A stretch of DNA of 64,000 nt from Trifolium pratense (lineage: Eukaryota > Streptophyta > Magnoliopsida > Fabales > Fabaceae): assembly GCF_020283565.1 (NCBI RefSeq), contig NC_060061.1, positions 39,469,362 through 39,533,361 of the forward strand, read 5' to 3'. Shown here one piece after another: positions 24,233 through 35,454 of the stretch (its first letter is position 1; each line of letters opens with the position of its first letter). The notes under the pieces were generated by a model. That model was not told the DNA's origin. It made no database searches and saw only the letters and a list, made by a program, of their open reading frames with translations. The translations under genes were made by a program, and so were the position numbers.

Positions 24233-24444
24233 TTCTCGTTGATGCATCATGAGTTTGAGAGTAGGTGTTAGATAATAAAATAATAGTTTATGATATTGGG
24301 CCTGTTAGTTCAGAGTCCATTAGATTTTATTATATATTCTCTCCAGTAACCTTTTTGTAATGTTAAGTAAGCTATTGGTATTCTATTGAAACCCTAGCCG
24401 TCTTTCTCTTTTCCTATTTGTGTATCTCTAATTCTAACAACCTC

Positions 24445-24960
24445 TTTAAAATTTTCTGTGAAAGTTATGGATGTTCAAGTGAATGGTGCCTTGGTTTTTA
24501 AGCAACAAGTGTTACAATTGTATGTCTAAAAACAGAAGCATGCATATCATACTATCTCATGTGTACATGGATAGCAACCATTGTGCCGACTTGACCTTAA
24601 TTTGCGTAGTCTCCATTGTTTGCATAGTCTTCATATTTGCATAGAGATTAGAGATAGTTTTGATAGGAACAAATTTTGGTAAACACTCAGGGTTGTACAT
24701 AGCTAATGAAATTTTGGTCAAATTACCCTATTTTATTGTATTATTAAAAAAAATGGATGTTCAAGTGGAAGAAGAACTTTGAGTTTTTGTTTGTAAACAT
24801 GTGATGACCTGAGCATGTTTTCTTTAAGAGTACCGTCGGTAATGATCCAAGTCAACTCGCGAAGTTCGATTTGATAGTTGACTTGTTGAACTTGATTTAT
24901 GAACCAAATGAGCTGAACTTGAATTAAGAATTAAGTGAAGGTTCAAGAAACACAAGAAAT

Positions 24961-25029
<69 letters not shown>

Positions 25030-25825
25030 GAATAGATTTAGAAATCTTTTTGCAATACCCAAAACTTAACACGACTAATAAAACTCTGACTATAAACAAC
25101 TTGACTCTTAACACAAACAGCAAAACTCTGAAAGAAGACATGCTATTAACAATAACACAAAGTGTAAAGAGTGAAAGAATAGAGGATGACACAGTTGATT
25201 TTTATACTGGTTCACCTATAATGAGGCTACTCCAGTCCACCCCACCTGAGTGAGTTTGTCTTGTACCTCACGGACTTAATCCAATAATCTAGAAAGATTA
25301 CAACAACCAATAACACTGATTACTTGTCAATGACTCCTTTTGTGTTTATAGGGTACTTCTTATAAGCATATTACACAAATGATTTTTAAGCTCTTCTACT
25401 TAGTATTTTCTCCTAAGTATCTATACAGACGATTTAAAAAGAATGAAAGAATTTGTCTGTGCAAGTATGTACGTTAATGTGTATGTTCAATGTTGTGTGT
25501 TGTACTTGCTTCGATTTCTTTGATATTCTTTTATAGCTGTATTGAGGAAGTAGATCACCGTTGGAGTTTGAATTAGGAGCGTCGTCCTCTTCAATGATGA
25601 TTGTCGTGATTTTAGCGTTGCCGTTGCAAAGCTTTCCATATTTGATTTCCTTGTCTGATGCTTCATAAAAGGAAATACTCCATTTGATATTGATGGCAAA
25701 GATCTTCTTCCAACGTCTCTTTTGATCATTGACTTTAAGTTGAAAATATCATAGAAGTGTAATTAAGTCATTGGTCGTTTCCTCTTGTCTGGGATTACTT
25801 GGATTTTTAACTGAACATCTCGCAT
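24445..25825. other. Intergenic DNA, probable LTR-element debris
   Basis: No gene. The part after the poly-G tract (25,028-25,825) has the texture of legume LTR sequence but I cannot set borders. Confidence 0.4.
24961..25027 (+). repeat. 67-base poly-G homopolymer
   Basis: An unbroken run of 67 G. On the opposite strand it would read as polyproline, which is not a gene. Such a run is rare in plant DNA and could be real (G-quadruplex-prone) or a sequencing artefact. Confidence 0.95.
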
Positions 25826-27263
25826 AAAGTCTGAAATCCAACACTAGTGACATAACTCGAACTTCACTCAGTCACAGACTTCACCTAGTTCAGAGTCAGA
25901 GTCCCGCTTCGTTCAACGTCCTTTATGTGAGGCCTTTCAACATCTTCAGATACATCTTTCACTTATTTTCTGCATACTTAACAAACACGTTAGTGCATAA
26001 AACTGTTCTCTCCATATTTTGGTATCATCAAAACTCCCGAGTTAGATAGTTGCAGGACCAACCTTGTTCCAACATTAAGTTCGTTATATATATATATATA
26101 TATATATAACTTTCCAAATCTTTTTCAAGCTCTATTTAAACTTATACGACTATAGTCAATACCTTGCACTTTAATTTTTTTAAACTTTCTCTTTAACAAA
26201 AAAATAACTTTGTACGCGTTTATTCATTGCACACTTGTGATGACTTTTATTTCTTTCGGTTTTTGTTTTTTTTATTTTATATTTTTATGCATATTTATGT
26301 CGGTTTGAACTTTGTATGCGTTTATCCATTTTACAGTTGGGATTACTTTTATTTTAGTTTGGTATTTGGTTTTTCTTTTTAAAAAAATAGTTTAAAAGGT
26401 TAAAGATCCAATTTTGAAATTTTGACCACAAAATTGACTTTAAAATCATGCGATTCACTTAACGAGTTGAACTTAACGAGCCGAACCGAGTTGTTCGTGA
26501 ATTTAAAATGAGTCGAGTTTGAGCTAAAAAAATAGTTCGTAATAAACTCGAGTCGAGTTTTGAGCTGAACCAATTCTTAACGAGTTGAGTCGAGCTAATG
26601 AGAGTTCGACTCAACTAGACTCATTTCCAGCCCAACTCCGGAGTGTATTGAAAATCAATTTTGCACTTTGTTTATTCGTATTTTTTTTTTTGTACAATTT
26701 ATTCATTCTTTTTTTTTTGTTTGCACCGCCAATATCCGGCCCACTAGACAACCTAATCTAGTTCGGAAGTCAATTCTGGTATCAAGTGGTTCCACCCCTT
26801 TTTGGTCGTACAGTGTTTTTCTTCTTATTTTATAAAATCCGTAATTTTAGTCCCTTTATTTTGTTTTGCGTAATTTTGGTCCCCATATTTTACAAAATGC
26901 CCAATTTTGGACCCCTTATTTTAAAAAAATTAGACATTTGGTCATCCTCTTCATTTAATTTAACCTTAAATTTTGATGATTTGACACATTCTTTAAATGA
27001 CATGACACATGATACATGCTTATGTTTAAGACGAACACGATGAAGAAGAAGAAACACACTCTTAAATTTTTTTTTTTATTTTTTTTTTATTTTTTATTTT
27101 TGAAAACTTGGTATCCGGCCTTAGGACCGACTATTGCAGAAGAAACACGAAAGAAGAAGAAACACACTCTTAAATTTAATTTTAATTTCTTAGTTTATGT
27201 TTTTTTAATTATGTTTTAATTTAAGAAGTAATAAAACAAGATTTAAATTTTAAATAAAAAATT

Positions 27264-27420
27264 CACTACAAGAAAATAAACACTTTGCGACTGTCAATAT
27301 TGTAATTTGCGACGGTTCTTAAATCGTTACAGATTTGTGTGTCGCAATAGAACTTTGCGACAGTTTTGAAAACCGTCGATACAACCGTTCAAAACCGTCA
27401 CTATGTTTTTTCCCACGTGA
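27264..27420 (+). mobile_element. CACTA-type transposon terminus (in A1)
   Basis: CACTACAAGAAAA is the canonical CACTA (En/Spm-like) end. It is followed by subterminal repeats with TTTGCGAC and GACGGTT/AACCGTC in both orientations. The same end occurs at 56,105 in A2. I found no opposite end, so it is a truncated element or a solo end. Confidence 0.6.
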
Positions 27421-27809
27421 TACTAGATTTAATAGTAGAGGTTGCAATTTAAAACATTTTTTTATTCATTTTGATAGCTTATTAAATAATAGTTACAATA
27501 TCCATACAAGAATAAGAAAATTAAAATGCACAAATATATAAATATAAATAACTTAATCTCATTTATATAATTCATTCAAATCAATACCGACAAAATTCAT
27601 ACATAAAAAATTTAATTAAATTACATGAAACACCAAAAGAAAAATCTAATGTAGTTCAATCATTCAAAAAACTAAAACCTAACCATAGTAGAGTGGCAAA
27701 ACATACAAAACATTAAGTCAAAATAAGTTCACAAAATATCTCAATATTCCCAGTACGTGATGTTGCTTCATGATGCTTAATTAGTGCTAACTAAACTCTG
27801 AACACCTGC

Positions 27810-28087
27810 AGAACTAGATTGTAAGATTGTTGTGGATGATGTGAACAAGATGAGTATCAACCAATCGGAGTATGGTTCAATCATTCAAAATTGTCGAACC
27901 TTACTTCATCACTATAATGACTTCATAGTCGTTTTTACTAGGCGTCAAGCAAACGGTAGCGCTCATGCACTCGCACGAGCAGCTTTATCCCATGCTTATC
28001 GCAGTACTTTTAATGTAATCCCTCATTGTATTGCTACTATTATTATGAATGAAATGACATAAGTTTTCTTTGCGTCAAAAAAAAAAA
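27810..28087 (+). mobile_element. 5'-truncated LINE 3' end with RNase H fragment
   Basis: The insertion is flanked by 17-bp direct repeats AAACTCTGAACACCTGC (27,793-27,809 and 28,085-28,101) and ends in a poly-A run. The A2 copy has the uninterrupted target near 56,636. The frame 27,832-28,062 (opening with GTG) contains FTRRQANGSAHALARAA, the C-terminal signature of the RNase H domain of plant LINEs. This is a typical target-primed insertion that was truncated 5'. Confidence 0.85.
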
Positions 28088-30415
28088 CTCTGAACACCTG
28101 CCATCTCTTGACTCTTCTAACTCAGTTACCTGAAGAAACATAAGTACATATTAGGATACTTAAAAAAATGGAATTAGATTAACTTAGTCCATGGCATAAT
28201 TCCACAATTTATTACAGAACAAGTAAATGAACTTATAACAAAACATAACGAAATCTATTTTCTAAGTACATCAAATAAATGAACTTATAACAGAACAAGT
28301 TTTTATTTTTTGAAAAGTAAAGAAACAATTTATTAATGAAAGATGAAATAGAGACATAAGGTATACAAAAGAGTCACAATAGAAAACTCCAAAACTGACA
28401 AACACAAATTATTACAATGCCAAAGTGCCTCAATTATTAACAACCCTAAGCTTTACTGAATGAATCAAACAACATCCCACAACCTGTGTCACAACAGCAA
28501 TCTCTAAGCTAGAATTTAATATCACATTCCTCAAAAAATCCCCTACAAAAAATCCCCTACAAAAAATCCCCTAAAAAAATACCTAAGTTAAGTTGGAAAG
28601 CTCTTGAGCCGCCGTCATTCACTTTGTTGCGATTCCGATAACGGGAGGCGCGACGCTGCTGACTTGGAGGTTGGGACATCATCTTTAAGTGGTCGTGCTT
28701 TGTAGGTTTACATTTCTATTCTCTTATGAAGTGTAGATCTATTATCCTTGTTATCTGTGTTGTAAAGCTCACCATGAGCTAAATCTCTCGATGTTGGAAT
28801 TATGTGAAGTCTAATGAAAGTTTAATGTTATTCATGTGATGTGTTGTGTGTTGTTATGTTATTTTGGTTCATTTGCTATTTTGTTATATATTTGATTCTG
28901 AGATTGATCAACTTAGGATTAGATACAAGTTTATTATTATGAGACATCTAATAGTAAATAGACTTAATGAACCAATATGGTTAAGTAGAGGATGAACACA
29001 TACTTCTTACTCTAGGACTTAGACATAAGCCTTGGGGTCATAGTGATTAAAACAAGCAAGGATTTCTGAACTAAAATGAACTAAGCGTGACCTAGACATA
29101 TGATCCACCTTATCCCTCATTTTATTATCTAACGTTGTAGACATACACCGCAAGGCAAGCTTGGTCATAGTATCCATGACATCACTTATCACACACAAAC
29201 ATTGAACCGTAGTTAGACTGTTCATTGATTCCAACAACTTTCCAACTATGGTTACTCAAACCTATTTTCATTATTGTCATTTATATTTTCTTGTTATAAA
29301 AACCCCAAAAATGATGTTTTGTTACCTTTATACTCATAAGTTAAGAATTGGCTGAATAAGAATTGAAACGAAGTTCCATTCGCAATTTCTGTGGGAACAA
29401 TACTCTATCTTATTACTTTTCTGCAATTGACTGTGTATACTTGCACACGTTAAAAGCAACGAACAGGAGGAAGAAGATTGTATCATGATATGGGAATTGG
29501 GCGGTCTGAAAATTACGATTTAAAGAATGCAAGTGATGCTAAGGAGATGGAGGGAGAAGAAATGAAGGATTATGAAGGAATGAAGGTGGAATATATAGAA
29601 TACTTTTTTAATGCAGCAAGTTTTTTATTATAATTGTTGACCAAGCACAAGATGGCTAGGAAAACAAAGTAACAGTACATTCAAAAGATCTTTATAAGGT
29701 TTTATGACACGCTCGCAAGTGTACGTGTATGTCATCGTATTAGAAAGAGTATCAAATTCATAGGAACTTGTGAGATAAGAGGTATATGACACGATAATTG
29801 TAAAATCAATAAGAAAGTAAGTAGAAATATGATGATGAATGTTTGATTTGAATTTAGTTTGGTTTTGCAATGATAAGAAAATAACGATAAACAAACAATA
29901 TATCTAAACATTTTAGAATCGCAATTTGTCACATTGATTTCGGTTATGTTATCCTCTACTTACTCTAAAGACATACAGTATGTTTACAGACGAGGTACTA
30001 ATTTATATACACGTACTCTCTCGAGTCAATTAACGGAATATTCAGCGTAGACGTCCTAACCCAACTTTATCCCCTATTTTCATGTAGGGATGTCAATATG
30101 ATATGTAAATGTGTATTTCCGTGAAGATTGCCCCGTATGGAACCCGAAGACGGGAAATTTTTTCCCGCGGGAATGGTGAAGGAGGAAAAAGTCCCCCCAA
30201 AGGAAGTTTGGGGATGAGGATGAGATTTTTCTCCCACTCCGCGTAGACTCGTTCCCAAAAACTTTATTAAAATAACATTTATATGTGTATATTTAAGTAT
30301 TTTATATGTTATATTTATTTATATTTTTACACAATATGTGCATAAATTTATTTTTATGTGATGTTTATTATTGTTACAACTCACAAGACTCACAATAATG
30401 TCTTAATTTTTTATT

Positions 30416-31578
30416 GGGTAAATAGGGCTTTACCCCCCCTGCAAAATAGGAGAATTTTGCATTACCCCCCTATAAAATAAAAAGTTGTGATTCCCCCTCG
30501 TAATATTAAGATTCTTTGTTTTACCCCCCTGAATTGACAACATGAATTTGGAATCTTAATTTTGCTGACATGGCAACCATACGTGGCTTTTTTTTTACAC
30601 ATGGTTTTTTTTTTACTGTTTTTATTTATTTATTTTTTATTTTGCCACATATTAAGCTATGTCATTTAAAAAAAAATAAAAAACAAAAAAGGGGAAAAAC
30701 AAATAGCAAGAAACATCAACAATCTCCACCACTCTCATGGGAAGAACAAACAACAACAACAAACTTCATCTTCAATCTTAAATTTCATCTCATCAATTCA
30801 ATCTCAAACCCATAAATCCAAAACCATAAAAAACTCATAAGTTTCTCAAAACATAAAATCTCACGGTTCATTCTCCACCACCAGCCACCACCACCGTCGT
30901 CGTCCATCTCTCTTTCCCACCAATTGCATCTCTCTTCCTTGTAGCATCACTCTCAATTTTGTTGTTTGTTGATTTTCCAAAAAATTAAAATTAAATCAGG
31001 ATTAATGATGTTTGGAGAACATGTGTTGTTGTTATTTTTCTTGAACTTGTAATTGCTAACCCAACCTATATCCTTCACCAAGATCAAAGAAATGAACACG
31101 TGAGAGGTAGAGACCAGGAAGGAGAGGGATGAAGGAGTTGATTATGTTAGGGTTGTTGTTGGTGGTGGTGGTTATGGAGGAGGTGGAGGAAGAGTTTGAA
31201 TTGGAGGAATTGTGGAGATGATGATTTTTTTTTTTTCGATTTAGGGATTTGAGATGAAAATTGCTTCCTGAGATTTGATATGAAGGTTGTTTTTTGGAAA
31301 AAAAAAATTGTGGGATTTGAGATGAAGATTTTTTTATTTTTTATTTTATTTTAAATAACAATGATTTGGAATAATTATAATAATAAAAAAATTAAAAATT
31401 CAAAGAAAATCCACATATGCATGCCACATCATAAAAAAAAAGATTTCATGTCTAGTTGGCGAATTAGGGGGGTAATTGAATGAATCTTTATATTACAGGG
31501 GGTAATCACAAAATTTTTTTTTGCAGGGGGTAATGCAAAATTCACCCATTTTGCAGGGGGGTAAAACCCTATTTACCC
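30416..31578 (+). mobile_element. TIR element T, copy 1 (T1)
   Basis: 1,163 bp with imperfect terminal inverted repeats of about 150 bp: left GGGTAAATAGGGCTTTACCC, right GGGTAAAACCCTATTTACCC. The left and right ends are distinguishable (ATAGGAGAATTTT versus ATGGGTGAATTTT). No transposase. Long TIRs and 8-bp flanking repeats are compatible with a Mutator-like non-autonomous element. T1 lies at the left border of the 20.5-kb composite segment. Confidence 0.8.
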
Positions 31579-32399
31579 TTTATTAAATTGATAATGGTGA
31601 GGAAAGTGCATGCAAAACACGTTAACACTCAAATATTCAAGTTAGTATATGATCAAGAGAAGTGAAAGAGAAAAATGATTGAATCGTGTACCCTTTTCTT
31701 TAATTAAAAGGGGGATGATTATAACCGTTTGTGACAATTATATACGATTATATGGTATGATGGGAGACGTTGAGATTTAACTAACAGTCCCACCCCACCC
31801 GTAACCCACCCCCGTTTCTTTTACTATAACTTCTCACATTTGTTCATCTCGTACAAATTTGTGGTATTACTTCCCACCAGGTACAAATGTGTTCATGTCA
31901 CCTCCTTCTTTCTCATACAAGTAAATTTTATGTTAGTTAAGTGTAGTTTAGATTTATGTTTAAAAACTGCAGGTAAGGGAAACGTATTTTTTGATTTTCT
32001 TTTTCAAGCGAAATTTCGGAAAATATTTTCTGGTGTATCGGATTAGTGAAATGTTAATTCAACACAAAATACTGACAAAAATGTGACAAAAATACGGTTT
32101 CAGAATTTTTAAATATTTTTTTGGCCTCAATTTACGTGCAACATGTGTAAATAAGAACACATTCATCTTTTGTCTATACTTTTTTGTGTCTATATAACAG
32201 CTCTCATCGGATTATGCTTTATGTTCAAGAACCTACAACCTACTAATGCAAATAATCATGCCTCAAACAGTGAAGAAAGCCTTTGTCAATCCTCTAATGT
32301 TGATTTAAGTCCACCACTCCAAGGAAAAATGCAAGCTTCTTTGAGAAATATTATATATGATTCATTTTTTATGTAGTACCACTAGCTTGTAGTCGTTCT
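31579..32399. other. Unassigned DNA, no gene seen
   Basis: No domain, splice structure or repeat recognised. A short open stretch at 32,170-32,376 preceded by an acceptor-like AACAG is not supported by anything else. Confidence 0.4.
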
Positions 32400-32407
32400 C
32401 ATATTTT

Positions 32408-32715
32408 TAGGGATGTACATGGTTCGGTTTTCTAACTGAACTGAACTAAACTGTTTGTCTTTCGAACTGAACCAAACCGAACTGTTAAAGTTGTTCTGTT
32501 TTATGGTTTTAAACCAAACCATAACTAATTTTTCACTAAAAATAACTGAACCATTAAACCAAACCGAACCGAACCAAACCAAACTGATAATCATGAACCG
32601 AACCAAACTGTTTCAGTTCAGTTTTAAAACTGTTTGTTATGGTTCAGTTTTTTTTGTTTGGTTCGGTCTAGTTTGGTAGTTCGGTTTGGTTTTTTGGTTT
32701 TTTTGCCCACCCCTA
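32408..32715. mobile_element. hAT-type MITE with AACCAAACCG palindromic core
   Basis: The ends are TAGGGATGTACA and, reverse-complemented, TAGGGGTGGGCA. Perfect 8-bp direct repeats CATATTTT flank it (32,400-32,407 and 32,716-32,723), as expected for hAT. The 308-bp interior is a dense array of AACCGAACC/GGTTCGGTT in both orientations that can fold on itself. No transposase. Confidence 0.88.
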
Positions 32716-32949
32716 CATATTTTGGGTTCAGTATTACTATTTCTTATACTTGGTTCCATTTGTGATATAATTTTGTCAATATGAAAAATTAAAATTGTTT
32801 GATTATATAAGTAGTTTATTATAAACCACCTTTAAAATTTTATAATAATACACAAAAACTTATTTATTTACATAAGTTGTTTCTCATAAGTTAAAAAATA
32901 AGTCTAAAAATAGGAAATTAATTGAGTAATGCACTATTAAAGAACTAAA

Positions 32950-33035
32950 TAAGGGGGTGAGATGGGGTAGCTCAACCAATTGAGCTAAGGGTTAAGGAGC
33001 AGGAGGTCCAAGATTCAAGTCCTAGCAAATGAGAA
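32950..33035 (+). repeat. tRNA-derived SINE-like unit
   Basis: GGGGTAGCTCAACCAATTGA (A-box-like) and AGATTCAAGTCCTAGC (B-box-like) about 40 bases apart, followed by a T-rich stretch. It looks tRNA-like at the 5' half but lacks a credible acceptor stem. Confidence 0.45.
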
Positions 33036-33392
33036 AAGAATTTTTTTTCTACCCTTACATTTAACTTTTTACCCCAACAAATTTTAAAATATTCTCATTA
33101 TACCCTTATATTAAAGTGTGCTGGTATGTTAAAAGTGTGTTGATATGTTAATTAAAGTGTGCTGATATGTTAAAAGTGTGCTGATATGTTAAAACTGCAT
33201 CAAAAGTGTGATGGTATGTTAAAAATGTGCTGGTATTATCCAAATACAGATTCATCACCGTTAGAGCATCATCAAGATTACATAAAAGAATTAATTACAC
33301 GGCATGTTTAGGGTTTTAAAAAATAGGTCGGCGCCCACGATCTAGACTCCAACATCATGGTTTTGTATGTCTCGGTGGCCATGATTGAAATC

Positions 33393-33602
33393 GGACCAGG
33401 TTTGAGTGCAGTCAAGGATTTCTGACTGCACTGCATTTAGGCACATCGGAGCCGTTCAATAATAGATCGGACGGTCAGATTTAAAAATCAATTTTATATT
33501 TAAAAAACTAACTAATATCTGAACTTAAACTCTTAACCGTCTGATCAAAATCGAACGGTTTGTATGTACTGACTGCGTGCATTTTGACTGCACTGGATCT
33601 GT
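33393..33602. mobile_element. MITE-like element with inverted GACTGCACTG/CGGACGGT ends
   Basis: The left side has TGCAGTCAAGGATTTCTGACT and GATCGGACGGTCAG. The right side has the inverse, AACCGTCTGATCAAAATCG and TTTTGACTGCACTGG. About 210 bp, non-coding. Confidence 0.55.
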
Positions 33603-33899
33603 TTCCATTGAAATCACATCGATTTACATTGCATCAGCAACGTTTAATTGTGATTCTCTCGACAATATCTAGGATTATGACGTGACCACAGTCGTCACCA
33701 CAACTGCAATAAAACCTTAGCCCTACATATTGTTGTCTATTCTACGAAATGTATGCATCATGAGCAATAATGCTTCGTCTAGGATCTAATAAAAAACAAC
33801 TTTAGAGAATAAACAACAAAATTGATATACATGATAAACAAGCCATAACATTAATGTATCTTCTCAATCATTCGAACATAGAAGAACTCACCAATGAAT

Positions 33900-34097
33900 T
33901 CACAAGGAACACAGGACAGGAGAATCTAAAAGTGTAGTAGGACTAAGACCAGGCGGTATAGTCAAATAAGGAGACTGAATCTCAGAATTGAGTGAAAGTT
34001 CAGTAGATCTAATGCTTTCTGTATTCAGTCTTGGAGCATTAAATCTGGTTCTAGCAATTCTTTCAACAAGACCACCCCGCGAGCTCGATTTTGTCAT
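33900..34097 (-). pseudogene. WRKY group I N-terminal exon fragment
   Basis: The minus-strand frame from ATG 34,097 contains GGLVERIARTRFNAPRLNT and then SPYLTIPPGLSPTTLLDSPV. The latter is the conserved N-terminal motif of group I WRKY transcription factors. The frame breaks right after LDSPV by a small indel. A donor-like GTGAGT follows, suggesting the fragment was an exon end. The DNA-binding WRKYGQK domains are absent, so this cannot act as a transcription factor. It sits 0.2 kb from a kinase fragment and shares no function with it. Confidence 0.7.
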
Positions 34098-34287
34098 TCC
34101 TATTTGTAACTAAGAAAACACAGAAGTTTTTTAAGGATTGATTATGAACCAAAACACATGTGACCAAAACTGTAATATATAGTAACAGAAATCCAATGAA
34201 AATGGAAAACAAGTTATGTTGAAGACAGCATCAGCAAAAATAAGGTTGACTATAACGCTAACAAAACACATGATAAGAGTGGCTATG

Positions 34288-34678
34288 TTACTTTTCGATC
34301 GGTCTCTTCCCTGATAGAAGTTCTAACAGTATGACACCGTAACTATAAACATCGCCTTTTGCTGTGCATCGAAAACTTTGATAGTATTCAGGTGGTACAT
34401 AACCTGGTGTACCTGCAAGTGTGCTAACTGTGAGATGAGTGTCATGAGCATTAACCAATCTCACCATACCGAAACCCGAAACTCTAGCCTCAAAATTTTC
34501 GTCGAGAAGAATATTGCTTGACTTCATATCTCTATGGATAATATGAGGTATGCAACTATGATGAAGAAATGCAAGACCTCTTGCTGATCCTAGTGCTATC
34601 TTCTTTCTTGTTTCCCAAGCAAGCTTTGAACTTTTGTTACTCTCATGTAGAACAGTTTCTAAACTTTTGACTCTTAAA
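34288..34678 (-). pseudogene. BRI1-like receptor kinase domain fragment
   Basis: On the minus strand the frame reads [20 protein letters not shown], then [20 protein letters not shown], then [18 protein letters not shown]. It continues through [20 protein letters not shown] and [19 protein letters not shown] before a stop. This is the catalytic and activation segment of BRI1/BRL-type leucine-rich-repeat kinases (brassinosteroid receptors). The metal-binding DFG is GFG here and DFGMAR has become GFGMVR, so even the fragment would be catalytically dead. Both the N-lobe and the C-terminal part are missing. Confidence 0.88.
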
Positions 34679-34689
34679 TAAACCGCGTC

Positions 34690-35090
34690 TCATCTTCTCA
34701 CCCTTCCATCATCTTCCACCGTTTCCCTTCCATCACTGTCACTCACTCCAGCACTCAAAGCTTAGCGACAACCGGATGCCTATTCATAAAAAGAAATGTA
34801 GTCAACGTCGAATCCAAACTCCGTCAAATTACTGAAACCTCTGTTACCAAAGTCCTCATTATCGATATGTTTTGCACTTCTGCCATGGAAATAGCTTCCA
34901 CCATGCTAATTCCTGTTTACTATTTCTTCACTACTGGAGCTCTGTATTCCTAATTTCCAAAAATTCACCGCGAAACAACGGTGTCATTAAAAGAAATGGT
35001 GGGAGTTGAGATTCTGATGCCAGGAAATTCAGCATTGAAAGCAGAGTTGATGCCGAAACCGGTTCAAACATGGAATGAAATTAAACACCA
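34690..35090 (+). pseudogene. UDP-glycosyltransferase fragment (UGT88-like)
   Basis: The plus strand reads KVLIIDMFCTSAMEIASTML then IPVYYFFTTGALYS and a stop. After a frame change it reads FPKIHRETTVSLKEMVGVEI and LMPGNSALKAELMPKP. This is the N-terminal acceptor-binding half of a family 1 plant UGT, closest in memory to the UGT88/71 type. The C-terminal UDP-sugar binding PSPG box is missing. It begins within about 15 bases of the kinase fragment, on the opposite strand, so the joint is not a natural gene neighbourhood. Confidence 0.78.
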
Positions 35091-35454
35091 CTAACTAATT
35101 TCATTAGGTCCTTGGTTGTTTCACTTTTGTCCTTGTCTACTTTTTGTTCAAAACTACTGGAATTATGTTGTGACAACGTGAAAAAAGCATGTTTTACTTT
35201 GGAAACCATTGTTTTGAAAATATTGATTTGTTGTCCATGAACTATATTGTGATTTTGCACTAGTTATTCATATAATAAGTCATTTCATTTGGTTTCAGGA
35301 ACATATATTTAAATAGCGACAGTACAGAACAATATAGTAATATGAATAACTATGAAATAAAAATATCATATCATAAAAGACTCATTTCAAATAAGAAAAA
35401 CAGAATAAAACTATGGCAATTTACATTTGATTGTTCAATATTCGATTTTACATT

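Larger units (their letters stand above)
22862..24439 (+). mobile_element. Complete non-coding LTR retroelement (TRIM/LARD type)
   Basis: Two LTRs of 174 bp (22,862-23,035 and 24,266-24,439) start TGTTAGATAATAAA and end ATTCTAACA. I noticed a single mismatch between them. The element is flanked by the 5-bp direct repeat ACCTC (22,857-22,861 and 24,440-24,444). Directly after the 5' LTR is TGGTATCTAGAGC, an initiator-Met-tRNA primer binding site with one extra T. The 1.2-kb interior encodes no gag or pol: it holds a minisatellite and a 110-bp tandem duplication. It is therefore a non-autonomous element mobilised in trans. Near-identical LTRs suggest a young insertion. Confidence 0.92.
25826..30415 (+). 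repeat. Segmental duplication block A, copy 1 (A1)
   Basis: Nearly collinear with 54,730-58,936. Differences visible by eye are a LINE insertion here (27,810-28,087), about 109 extra bases near 27,050-27,160 bounded by repeats of AAACACACTCTTAAATTT, and a shorter TA microsatellite (about 26,086-26,109). The block encodes no supportable protein. It ends in TTTTTATT, followed at once by element T1. Confidence 0.92.
32724..33899. other. Repeat-rich spacer with a SINE-like unit and a TGTGCTGATATG array
   Basis: Contains the SINE-like unit at 32,950-33,035, about six short repeats of AAGTGTGCTGATATGTTAA at 33,112-33,240, and the inverted-repeat element at 33,393-33,602. No gene. Confidence 0.55.

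Noticed and set aside
24824..25192. Minus-strand frame with a long proline run
   Set aside because: The prolines are just the antisense reading of the 67-base G homopolymer; no other protein-like feature.
26450..26640. Possible gene around GAGTCGAG-rich sequence (also 55,400-55,600)
   Set aside because: Short palindromic GAGTCGAG/CTCGACTC motifs look like transposon debris; no continuous coding frame.
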